Below are positions 37,712 to 48,564 of a stretch of 64,000 nucleotides of DNA, piece after piece (positions within the stretch are counted from its first letter, which is position 1; the number at the start of each line of letters is the position of its first letter). The stretch is from assembly GCA_023853785.1 (NCBI GenBank), contig JAJIRX010000581.1:62001-126000 (forward strand). The letters are read 5' to 3'. Under the pieces are notes generated by a model. The model had not been told where the DNA came from and made no database searches. It saw nothing but the letters and a program-made list of their open reading frames with translations. Position numbers and translations under genes: made by a program. The DNA is from Psilocybe azurescens (lineage: Eukaryota > Basidiomycota > Agaricomycetes > Agaricales > Agrocybaceae).

Positions 37712-38264
37712 ACTTGGACACGTTCAACGTTCGGCCTCGAGTTGGCCTCAATGTGGTTGTGTTGGAACTCAGTTAAACGGAGGGGTTCCGAGGAGAAGGG
37801 TTGCCTAGCTCGCAGCGCCTTGCAGTGCCGCCTGTTGTGACGTCTGTTTTACTCGTGTCCACATTTAGCCGTATCCAGAATCTAACTTGTTTAGACAAAT
37901 GAGAACATCGGAAAACAGAAGGTAGGCCTATTTCAAGTAAGACTTTCCGGCGAACATTGGCCGCTACCGAGAAGGCAGACGTTGAACGCAAGATGTTTGA
38001 CAGCAATTCACAAAACATGCGTTTTTGTTGCATCCGCACTTGAGCATCCGAGCCCTCAATTCTCAGAACTGGAGAAAGCAATGCCTCTAAACAAGAGCTT
38101 AAGCCAAAGCTGAAGACTTTTGCACGGACATACTACGCCTTGCGGCGTTAGTGATATGCCAGGCATATTTTCGGCCTCACACAGACATGATGGGATGTAA
38201 ATATGCCTGAATATACTTAAAGCAGGCATGTTGGTTGCGTTTTTGATCCTCGTTGCTAACAATT
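37712..38264. other. Intergenic region
   Basis: 553 bp between GH55 copy 2 and the next plus-strand gene. Nothing further recognised. Confidence 0.5.
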
Positions 38265-39557
38265 ATGTCCACCTCAATAATCGACGACTCCGACCCCTCT
38301 CAGGTGCAGTACAGTGGTGGTGATTGGAGTAAGGGCGGGACGTCGCACGAGCATGACGGAACGGTGACCAGCTCAACTGCGGTTGGGGACTCTTTTACTG
38401 TTACTTTCACTGGTGCGTCGCGTATTCTGTGTGTAAATTAGAGAATCGTTCGTTCAGACAGAGCCAACAGGAACCGATATTGGCGTCTTTGGCACACTTG
38501 ATTCGACATCAGGAGGCGTTGTGACCAGTTACTCCATTGACGGAGCACCTGAGGTTCAGGTAACCTCGACGGCTGGCTCAGGAGATACATACAATCAACA
38601 ATTCTGGCAATCGCCTACACTGAGCCCGCAACAGCAGTACGTCATGTTGGCGACTCAGTCATAGCTGGTCCCTGAAATCTTTCCAGCAATTTAGTTGTTA
38701 AGATGATCGAAGTCAACACGGGCTCTGGTCCAGGAGAAGGCACTATCTGGTTCGATTACTTTCAGGTTACCGTGGCTTCCCAGGCATCTTCGACTTCGAG
38801 TAATGGTTCGACCCCGACGTCATCGTCAACATCAACTTCTGCGGCTTCAACCCCAAATGGAAACTCCTCAGGGCTACCTACACCTGTCCCGACTAAGAAA
38901 AGCAGTATAGCACCTGTTGTTGGGGGAATTGTCGCCGCCATTCTATTACTGACGGTACTTGTCATACTCTTTGTACTTCGCCGGCGCAGACAGAATAGCA
39001 ATTCGACGGCTATTAGACCCCCAAGCCTGAGATTGATGGAAGTTTTGCCCAATGTAAGTCTTCATTTTGCCGCCCATGTATGGTTTTTGATTAAAGTCGA
39101 ATTAGCGCCAGGTTATATGCCCTTACCTCATGGCAACAGTCAGGTCAACATTACACCGGTTGGACATGGTTCAGGAGGCATGCAAACAAACCAACTGCAA
39201 AACTATCGTCCACCTCCAGCGCCAGCGCCAGCCTCGATACCGAGAAGCTCGTTATCCAACTCCAACTATAGCGCACCGGCTGGACAATCCGTGCTATATC
39301 ACCAGAGCGAAGCACAGAGTTCGTTGTACGCTGTTAATCATCAGCCAATGACGTCCGCTCCGGGATCCTCTGCCCCTTTAACGACTGTTCCGTCCAGGCC
39401 TTCCATTACTAAGGATAGCAAATCGACAAACCCCTCTTTAACTCTGGCGTGGATGCCAGAACCTATCCAACATGTTGATAGCGGTCTACGGGTGGTCAAC
39501 AATCCGCAGGTCGATGTGAAGCCTGACGAGCTTCCACCGGTGTACAGTGCGCAATGA
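38265..39557 (+). CDS. Single-pass membrane protein with beta-sandwich-like ectodomain (copy 1)
   Basis: Begins MSTSIIDDSDPSQVQYSG at 38265 without a classic signal peptide. The outer domain of about 150 residues (HEHDGTVTSSTAVGDSFTVTFT, GTDIGVFGTLDSTSGG, YSIDGAPEVQVT, QQFWQSPTL, GPGEGTIWFDYFQV) has the alternating pattern of a galactose-binding-like beta-sandwich common in agaric membrane proteins. A Ser/Thr/Pro-rich stalk follows, then one membrane span (SSIAPVVGGIVAAILLLTVLVILFVL) with a RRRR stop-transfer, and a Pro-rich cytoplasmic tail ending DELPPVYSAQ. Introns after VTFT and LSPQQ join well (ACTG|AG..., CA|C...). Frame through the segment just after the membrane span (38990-39120) is less certain; an intron of about 52 nt there seems to need a second change. 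Function unknown; perhaps a surface glycan sensor. Confidence 0.7.
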
Positions 39558-40253
39558 TTATACCCATTCTCTGTCCAGTTATCTATGGCAATGGCTTTTA
39601 CCATCGGGACACTTTCTTGACCCGTTTCATTAGTAATTTATTTGACTAATTGTAGTACTCATATACCCACCCTTAGACAGCATTTAGTGATCACAAATAT
39701 TAGCCATATGGCACATTTACTCAAGGTAACAGCCAGAGATCGTCTCCTATTAATATCTTTCCCCACCTACTGATCTCCGTGATTATTTATCACTGATGCT
39801 GTCCTGGCGGCACCGCTCCTTATTAGTACTCCAACTCAATCACCGCCCAACCATTTCCATTCATTTCAGGCGGTAGTAATCTAGTAAATGGGATCACAGT
39901 GCAGTCCCTCAGTCGCTGTGTAGTATCTCGGAGTTCGTGTATTACCGCCTGCATTCTGTGTAAGCCCAAGAGCAAGAAAGGAGCCGCGTGTTGGGTCGCC
40001 GATGAAGCATCGGATCTGATGTAAGATTTTGGAAAAAAAATATAAAGGAACGTGGCCTTACGATGTAACTTCTCTTTTCACGTCGGGAAAGTCATACCTA
40101 GGAACAATCCATTTTCTATGATTCTTATCATAAAGCGCTGCACCATTGATGGTGGGGTTGCGATTGCAACGTAAGGGGCCACAATGATATATATACTGGA
40201 CCGCCCGTTCTGTCGCGCTCCCGATCTCTTCCACCACTCTTTCAGTCAATGCC
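39558..40253. other. Intergenic region between the membrane-protein copies
   Basis: No coding signal or repeat recognised in about 0.7 kb. Confidence 0.5.
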
Positions 40254-41473
40254 ATGAGCGAGACTATTATTGATGACCAGGATCTTGCTCACGTTCACTA
40301 TAATGGTACATGGATTCGTGGGGGTCTACCATAGAGCATGATGAGACAGTTGCTAGCTCGACTGTTGTAGGGGACTCCTTTATTGTAGATTTCTTTGGTA
40401 AGCCTTATCCAGGTCCTTCGGTAGCAAGTCCATTAATTTATTCTCCTAAGGCAACGCCATTTCGGTCTATGGCACAATTGATATAACTTCGAGTGGCGTT
40501 CTCACAAATTATTCGGTTGATGGTGCTCCTGCAGAGCAAATGACGGCTCAGGCAGGGCAGGGTGATACAGCTAATCAACAGTTTTGGAGGTCTCCTACCT
40601 TGGATGTGGGACAACAGTACGCCACAATATACTTGTTGAGCGTAATTGATCGATCAAGCTCATTTTATCAGTCACCTACAGGTCACAATGGTCAAAGTCA
40701 ACACCAACTCGGGCGCTGGCGAGGGCACTATCTGGTTTGACTATTTCCGAGTAACAGATCCGACAATTCGCCAGACATCCTCTTCCCACAAAAAGCACAT
40801 TGGTGCGATTGTAGGCGGTGTAATTGGAGGTGTCATGCTCATTGTTTTGGCACACTTGCTCTTCCTCGGATTGCGAAGAAGGAAAAAAGCTTCGGAAAAC
40901 CTTTGCCTTTTCCCTGGAGAGAAAACGCGACTGATGCGGAGTCCTTTATCCCGTGTGTTTTGCTTCGCTATTCTTTTATGGCTATCAAACCTAATGACGG
41001 CCTTTTAAAATTAGCACATTCAACACCGGACAAAGAAACACCCATTCCGTTTCCCTTTGAGCTGGAACATACTCGCGAAAGTTCAATCCACCCCCATCCA
41101 CAAACGGCTCTGTCTCCTCGCCTACCTCTGGTCTTTCGCGAAAAATAATGGCCCAAAACCAGAGTCAGGTTTCAGACCCTGCCTGCCCTACGGCGCAATC
41201 CGTGTCAACGTCGACACACTCCCCTTCATCTCCATCTGAAGACAGCCGCAGGTTGTCTACCATCCAGGAGACAATTCAAAATGCGGTGGGAAAGCATAAT
41301 CCAGGAGTTATTAACATCGTCATCCCCAGGCCTCTGCTTCCAGCACGGTGCCTTCGGTAGATTCGTCGCAGCCCATACAGCACGTCGACAGCGGTGTGCG
41401 TGCGATTAATGCACAAAGCCGCGATGTGTCGACGAGTAATTTAGAGCTTCCACCTGTCTACAGTCCGGTCTGA
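40254..41473 (+). pseudogene. Decayed paralogue of the 38265-39557 membrane protein (copy 2)
   Basis: Starts SETIIDDQDLAHVHYNGTWIRGG like copy 1. The codon alignment with copy 1 is then broken by a single missing base in the G-run at 40320-40324, giving an in-frame TAG at 40332; in the next frame the match resumes as STIEHDETVASSTVVGDSF. Later parts are recognisable: AISVYGTIDITSSG, YSVDGAPAEQMT, QQFWRSPTL, GAGEGTIWFDYFRV, a membrane span (IGAIVGGVIGGVMLIVLAHLLFLGL) with RRRKK, and the conserved end IQHVDSGVRA...ELPPVYSPV. After the span the frame changes again (PFPWRENATDAESF), a TGA interrupts a later stretch, and the tail needs one more shift. Several breaks together make a pseudogene the best reading. 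Confidence 0.75.
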
Positions 41474-42301
41474 GCTTCCGTTTGTATTGGAAGTTCTCGA
41501 GCCGGACTCCCGAGATTTGTGGCAAGAGATGTGGCGGGATGCCATACTCTTTCAGCCACCAAATGAAGACACGACGTTACGCCTAATCTACCGAGAGTTC
41601 CACCTGTACAACATTATTATTTGACCGTTCCATCGTACACCTCAGCATTTTTTCCATGTAGCGCATATTATCGTCAGGGGAGATTATCCCTTTTGTAATT
41701 CAGTAGATTCCCGTATCCTCCGCTCTAGTCGAAATTTGATATTCCATGGAGGTGGTCGCCTGACAGGCAATGAAATTTACCAACCTTGCGTCATTCAAGC
41801 TCGCCTGCAGTTTCAAGCTCCCAACGCTCGACATCTTCGAAGTTTCGATCAAGCATGAATAGTTGACTGTGTGTAATGTACCGACATTTCTAAGCGGGAC
41901 TCATATGAATCGAAATGAACAAATAGCAACAACTGGTGGTGTTTCTAAGAGAGGAGAGGTTGCTTGGCTGGTTTACTTTGTCCGAGGAATTACCATTCAC
42001 TCAACAAGAAACGATTGGCTAGCAAAGAATTTGAAATGTTTCTAAAAATAGATAAAGATCGATGAGATACAAAAATAGATATCTAGTCTAGAACTGCAAA
42101 ACTCTAAGAAAAAAAAACTCTTAAGTACCGAAAGATGTCCCAGAAAATTGCTGTAACGATATGCAGAGTCTAGAGTCTAGAGTCTATGTCCTTCCATAAA
42201 TAGATTATAAGTAAGAAGACGAGAAAGCATAGTAAATTTCGATCTTGACGTTGAATACGGCGCTGATCCATCCAGGCGACTTTTCATTCATAGAAGAGGA
42301 C
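41474..42301. other. Convergent intergenic region
   Basis: Contains a short tandem repeat (listed separately) and otherwise nothing recognised. Confidence 0.45.
42165..42186. repeat. Short tandem repeat AGAGTCT x3
   Basis: Three head-to-tail copies of a 7-bp unit (gagtcta-type) in an intergenic region. Confidence 0.75.
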
Positions 42302-43260
42302 TTAGCTTGGTTTGCTCATCTCGAGTAAAATTTTCATTGTAGCACTTACCATAGCTCTGGCCATCAGCACTATTTGGTCGTCAACCGAAAGAGAATCAAT
42401 GAATCCAGAACCTGTTCCCATCCCAGTGGATGGATCGGTCTGGGCCGCTGTTTGAGTTTGAGTGTCATTGTGTTTCCAAGTAACTTCGTGCCAGGCTTTA
42501 GATTTGTCGACACCACAAGAGGGAGAGTTGGTAGCGACGTGCCACCGCGTTCGCTCGTCCAGAGGGTTGGCCACTGGCGCACCGGGTAATTCGGGTTCCC
42601 GGAAATCGTTCAGGAATTTAGGGTGGGGAGCGGCTAGGTTTGAATACCAATCGTTCGGTCGTGGGAAGAATCCTCGTACGATGGTATGGATTCCCCGTTT
42701 TGAGAATGAGAGACTCGAACCATGTTGTGTACCCCTGCGTAGCGATCTACAGAATTGCGATACGTTCAAGTTTCAGCGCGGGATTAGAATTTGAATGTAG
42801 GAAAATTTTACCTGTTGCTTTCGATTCCTTGGTCTTTCCGTAACATGATTCGTATGTTTTGATGAAAAATTTGACCATTTTCACCACAGTAGGCACACAT
42901 ACACCCGCACGCTCTATGGACGGTATTTTCGGTGACACGATATAGCACCATTGAGCGTTACTGTCTGGTGCCTCCAACGCGGAATACGCAGAGGTGAAGG
43001 AGTTGCGGGAGACGGCTACCCATGGCCAGTATTCAGCCATGTCGATGATGGCGTCGGCTAACTCGACTGGTACGAAGTGGAGGAGGATACTCTGCACACG
43101 ACCGATGTCGCTGGGGGTATATTTGGGACGGGGAATGTCGTCAAGGTCTCTGTCTTCCGGACAAGGTAGATCAGTGGCGACGTGAATGGAAGGCGTGATG
43201 AGGTGCTTTGTGTGGTGCTTTTTTCATGGGGAGAGGTCTTGGGAGGAAAAACGCGTAACG
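42302..43260 (-). CDS. Conserved agaric protein of unknown function
   Basis: The strongest exon (about 43170-42790) reads CPEDRDLDDIPRPKYTPSDIG, QSILLHFVPVELADAIIDMAEYWPWVAVSR, APDSNAQWCYIVSPKIPS and VPTVVKMVKFFIKTYES. Downstream exons give a YTTWFESLIL-type segment, ERTRWHVATNSPS and finally GSGFIDSLSVDDQIVLMARAM, ending at TAA 42302. This order (a start resembling an F-box helix, then CYMVSP, TWFE, WHV and W/MARA motifs) matches a family I remember only as uncharacterised agaric proteins. The first exon and exact start were not resolved; candidate ATGs lie near 43276 and 43229, but neither joins cleanly. No enzymatic motif is visible. Confidence 0.55.
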
Positions 43261-43351
43261 AATCTCTACTCGACATCTTGTGCGAGAGAACTCGCAAAAG
43301 CAAAAAAGGAGGGGGTGTTGTGTGATCCATAACTCATAGAGGTGGTGCACT

Positions 43352-44188
43352 TTATAATGCACTGACGAGGTGGTTCAGATCAACGTACATCCTATGGTAG
43401 TCCCCAATCCGCAGATGAAACCTACTCCATTCTGCTTCGTCACCATGCTCCATTGGCGCGATCCGAAGTTGAATTTCGACCCCAATCGTGGAACTTAGGG
43501 TCCAGAAGTGCTCAATTACAATGTTCAGGGGTGAGGGAAGAGCGTGAGATAGGGTAGGCACCCACATAAAATCACTACATGGTGTTTGTGTGCACATAGG
43601 TAGGCTGTGTCATTAAGAAGTAGAGCATGGAGCATTCCCATTCGATCCATTGAGATGGCGAAGGAGAAGGACGATTTCATCAATCCCAAAATTTCAAGGG
43701 TCTTGTTTGCAGTCCGCCAACCTAATGGTTCTTCTAATGAATAGGAGATAAACATGGTTTGAGTGATGAACGTTCATAACGAGGTTATGGTGCAAGTTAG
43801 GGGCCGACTAATCAGACCATAGTCTCTCGATTCAGAGGATCTTCAATCATTTAGCTAAGTTCAATCAGTTCAGTGGCTCACTTCTAGGGTTGTAAGTGCA
43901 CTGTTGGTCCAGCGAGAAAAGGTAACCTTTCGGGGTAAGAATAAGGGGATGTGACAGCAACATAGATGGCAGGACAGCACCAATCGGTTCTGGTGGGGTC
44001 CAATTTTTTCCAAGACGCAAATTTAACCACGGTGGCCGGGACGGGGAGACCAAGGTACCGATTATCTGCCGCAAGGTCCAGGACAGTTCAGAATTGCTTG
44101 TAATCCTTTTGAACTCGCTGATAATCGAAGGATGCCCGACGAAATTCAATGCAAAGTAGTTGAAGTCTTGTTGGAGTCTAGACGTCAT
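43352..44188 (-). CDS. F-box-family-like or degenerate agaric gene
   Basis: ATG at 44188 opens TSRLQQDFNYFALNFVGHPSIISEFKRI..., followed by WTLRQIIGTLV and PSMLLSHPLI. Further stretches (GWRTANKTLEILGLMKSSFSFAISMDRMG, then PSPLNIVIEHFWTLSSTIGVEIQLRIAPMEHGDEAEWSRFHLRIGDY) follow on the same strand and end at 43352. The leucine-rich character resembles the C-terminal part of agaric F-box proteins, but no F-box is present at the N-terminus. It may be a fragment or a lineage-specific gene. Exon joins were only partly checked. Confidence 0.35.
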
Positions 44189-45118
44189 TTAGCTAAAGTG
44201 AGTTGAAGGCTTATCTAAGTGGTTATCTAATCTGATTAAGAAATATTCCTGTGGTGTACATAAAGCTTTGGTATGTATTATGTAATTTAAATAATGAAAT
44301 TATACGCAAATTTCCGCACAAAATCCGACTTCCTTCCTTCCTCCTTCCCATCCCATTATCGATGCTCCTTAAGCTTAAACCCTCAAACTCAAATAAACGT
44401 TCTCTCTAATCGGTTTCAAGCTCGAATTGGTTCTTGATGTATTTCTGCTTGCTCATTACGCTCAAACGATAATCATTAGGAGCACTAGTATACCCATTGA
44501 CTTGACCTGTTGAAGTGGCTGGCATGTCCAGAATTCCATCTGGTCTCCTTCAGGCTTCTGGATTTCTGTCATCGGTAGTATCCACAGAGAAGCGTGTATA
44601 CTGGCTTTCAATTAACTGGTATTTTAGTTATATCACTACTAACCCTGCCAATCATTCATCAACAGAGGGTAAGTAGTGACCGATGTTCGCTGTTCAGTGC
44701 GGATTTATAGTGAGCGTGTCATGAGGAAAGATCGATATGCCATTCTTATCTTAAAACCAAAGTTTCAGATCTGGTAGCTTTCAACGTACCCGATGCCTCA
44801 CTCTCGGACGCGTACAGCGGCATGGCAAACTAGCATCATGAATCGCAAATTCCATATTTTATTCTGGTTTTAGATTGAAAGCCTGTCAGCCTTACACAAT
44901 GCATTGTCCTAGAAACTGCGGGTAAACTGATCCTATTGTCATCGTCTAAGGCAGTACAAAAGTGCTAGTAGTGAACCCCCGACGTTTATTTTCGTAGTAC
45001 ATACGTCAGTAGACGTGAGTTATAGGAAAGTTCAGGGTCGCGTGCTGTATCATAGCCTTCGGCACTGTAATGAAAACGCGGCCAAACAGAATAAACTCCA
45101 CAATAGACCTTTACGGCC
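44189..45118. other. Intergenic region (divergent promoters)
   Basis: About 0.9 kb between the minus-strand F-box-like gene and the PIL1 gene. No feature recognised. Confidence 0.45.
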
Positions 45119-48100
45119 ATGTTCAAGAAAATCGCACACAATTCGACACTTTCGACACTTCCAGCACTGGGCGGGAACCAGGACTTGAGACCGTTGCAGG
45201 ATCTCATCAACGCTGAGAAGGCGGTATTGATATCGTACGTGGACTGTTAAATCGCAATCGCACATATGGGTAATTAATGTCGACTAGGCTACAGAAACTC
45301 AGTGTAGATTATTCAAAAGCCTCAGAGGCCCTACGGACATGGGGACTAAATGAGGGCGATGATCTCGGCGTGAGTCCACTTCGCCTTCATTATCTCACTC
45401 AATATCGCTCATCAGCGTTGTCATGCATTTAGGATATCCTGAGTGCATCTACTACGATCCTCAACCACTTCTCCGCTGCTCTATCCCAGTATGCAACCCA
45501 TGGACATTCCATGCGAGACCAGCTCAAGGCCATCCGGACAAGAGAGGAGTCACTCGAAGACTTGAAACGGAGGAGACGCACAGTTGTTCGAAAGGCCGAA
45601 GACGCGGAGAAGAAATTGAGCAAAATGAGTCCGGAGCATAAGAATCTTGGGATGCAGACAGAGTTGCTGAATCGTCTCAGAGACGAGATACGGACGATGG
45701 ATTCAGACATCATGACGGAGGAGGCTGCACTGGGAGATTTCAAGCGCTCAGCCACCAGGGCATGGATGGGACTCAAGTTCGGAGGCTTGTTAGAATGCTG
45801 TGAGAAAGGAACAGTGAGCGATTATATCCATGTGGTCTTGGACAACGTTGCTCATTAATCGTAGATTGCCGCAGAATTTGGTAAAATGATTATATCTGTA
45901 CGTCGTGTGCCCTGTTTCCTAAAGTTCTTTATTGATGCGTATATACTTATATCAGGAAATCTCGGAAGAGGTCACTCAGCCAGGACTACCCCGCAGCCTA
46001 TATTACGGGCAAAGCAAGACAGAAAATCTTGTCGCAGAAGCTAGTCGATGCATTAATGAAGTTGTCCTTTCGACTGTTCCCTCGGTCGGATCCCGCGATC
46101 GCCGACACTACGAACAGTCATTTTCGGATGCCCCTCAGCAGCAACAAGAGCTGCCATCTCAGGCCGACTATCCTCCTAATAGCCCAACCGGTGCATGGAA
46201 TGAAGCCAAACCTCAACCCCCGCTCCGATGCAGCCAACTACCTCAGATTACTTGGGTAACACGCAACGAGCATTTGGTGGCAACGAAACACCTGTCTCAC
46301 CCACCGCTGCCATGGGGCCATCCTTCGCTAATCAACCATACACGTACCTCAGCATCAACACCAGCTTTCTGGCTCCAATTTCCGGCCACCGATGCTCCCT
46401 GAAATTCAGTCTGAATACTCTGACAGACCATCTCAGAGTGCTGACGATTTTGGTATGAACACGCGCACACCTGGATTAATAGACACTTCGAATACTTCAG
46501 GCGGCAGATTCGCTACTTTCCCCGTAAAGGCACGTGGTGCAGGCTCCAGTGGCGGATACTCACTCCAGGATGGTCCTTCTCGACAAGGTCAAGACCTGTC
46601 TTTCTCTGCCTCTATTGCTGAGGCCTTGGATGGAAAAATACCCCAGAAAATGCCCAACCGTCCTTTGGCGGTAGGAACGCGACAGGTCAGCCGCCATGGT
46701 CAGGCCCTGGAGCGGCATCATATGAGTTCAGTCCACCTCCCCCTGCTTCCGCCGGCGTGCTTCCTCCACCCAGCCCATCAGCCTCATCACATCCTCCTCC
46801 GCCACCTCCCGGAGCCGCATTACCGAATCTTTCCAACTCGTGGGCGCACTCCAACCGTGATGATCCGATTCAAGCACCCAGTCATTCACGCGGTCTTTCA
46901 GCCAATGACGATGCTTTACTTGCGTACATGACTTCGGCGCAGGATGATTCACTGGTTGATGATGAGACGAATGCGTCGACGAATGGCACTCTTGTGCCAC
47001 CTAGCTATGAGGACGAACAGCAGCGCATCAGCAGGCATGTACGATTTGGAGAGATCCAAGATGTGCAGGAGGAGATGGAGAAAAAGAAATCTTTGGACAA
47101 TGAGCGCCAGGTTCAGGTTCCTAATATTGGAGCCTTGCCCATTGATACGACACAAGGTTCGAATACGAATGAGGTTGACCAAAGTATGTGTATTAGACGT
47201 TTATTTTCTGGCCCCAAACTTACACTTACGATCGTACTCCAGAATCTGACACTGGAAACGGTGAAAACGTCTCGCCCAACGTCTCGCCCAGCAATAAGGC
47301 ACCCATCCATCGCGTTCCAGCACCCGTATTCATGTCAGAAGAAGATGAGAAGGCCCTTGATGCTGCTGCTGCTCGAGATGTTGCTCGTGAATTGGACAGT
47401 CTCAACGCCAGCCAACCCAGTCTATCGGATATGAACCAACGATCCGAAACAGAGTCTAATGCTGAACGTGGTCGATTGCCGGTAGGTGCTCGTGGATCCA
47501 ACGAACAGACGAGCGTTGAACGAGACCGTTCACCTCTGGCACCCCTAGTGCCCCGTTCGCAGGCCGTTCGGTATCTCCTCACCCTTACGCGGAGCTCAAC
47601 GCAAATGCGCCTGCGCCTACACCTTACGGAGCGCAACACTCTCCAGCACAATCATACGCGCAATCATACCAAGACCAAAGTCCTTATGGGTCACCGTCGC
47701 CAAATGCTTCGCCGGCGCAAGCGTACGCGCAACCATACCAAGCATCATCGGCCTATACCCAACCGACGTCTGCAGATAACAATGTGCACACAAACTCCTC
47801 CCTTCCCCCCAGATTCCAGGCCCTCAATCGCTCGTCTGACAATCAAGTGCCACCTCGATTCCAATCGGCACCAGGTTCGCCTGGGACGACGAACCAGCTC
47901 CCGCCTCGATTTCAGACCGGTGGTGCCCCCAGATTCCGCCGTCGGCGATAAACTTGCCGGAACAGCAGCAGCTGGACCTCACACGGAAGGGCGTGGGCTC
48001 GGAGGGATCGACGCCTTATCGCACTCCCCCCGAGTACCCCCGCACGCTTGGGGTTAGCACGATGTCATTTACGAGGTCGACGAGCTCGCTCAATGCTGCT

Positions 48101-48564
48101 GCAGCAGCTTCTTCTTCGCCCTCTGCGACGGGCCCCGTGTCTGCGCCGCGGACGATCTCGGCTGCGGCGTTCAAGAGCGCCGAGGAATGCGAGCACGGAT
48201 ACTGGGGAATATGTGAAGAAGAGTCTGCCGAGCTCGCCGTATCCATTGAGGGGATCAGGGAGAGCGTGGCCCTCCCCCTCCTGGCGTCCTCGCCAGTGCC
48301 GCCGCCGCCGCCGCTTCTGCAACCCCAGCAGCAGCAGCCATCCCACCACCGGTTGACAACACCCATGCGGAAGCTGAGGATGATTACGATTACATCAGTG
48401 CATATGTTAACAGCAGTAATCCCAGCAGTCCCACTCGAGGGGAATTCTCAAATACTGCACCCGGCCAGGGCGCCTCGCTTCCCGCTGGACCTGGTGGAAA
48501 AGTCGGCGGATATGGAGAGGGTCGATTTGCCACCGATCTGGAACGCGGTTCCTCTTTGCGGTAA
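45119..48564 (+). CDS. Eisosome PIL1-domain protein with long low-complexity tail
   Basis: PIL1/LSP1 proteins form the BAR-like scaffold of eisosomes under the plasma membrane. Exon 1 (45119-45234) gives MFKKIAHNSTLSTLPALGG and LQDLINAEKAVLIS; exon 2 (45288-45369) gives LQKLSVDYSKASEALRTWG; exon 3 begins at 45433 with ILSASTTILNHFSAAL and continues as a charged coiled coil (EDLKRRRRTVVRKAEDAEKKLSKM). Later exons give IAAEFGKMIISEISEE and YYGQSKTENLVAEASRCINE, completing the domain near 46080. Beyond this the protein is Pro/Ser/Ala/Gln-rich with short similar PPRFQ units (about 47815-47935) and ends with an acidic/tyrosine segment (AEDDYDYISAYVN) and a Gly-rich tail at TAA 48564. The tail is far longer than yeast Pil1. 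It needs several more introns, or small indels, to stay in frame, so exons after about 46.3 kb are approximate. Confidence 0.78.

Noticed and set aside
47460..48360. Several frame changes in the distal PIL1-gene tail, first taken as decay
   Set aside because: At least one can be explained by a short intron (for example GTGCTC...TTCGCAG, 77 nt). Given the low complexity I could not prove indels.
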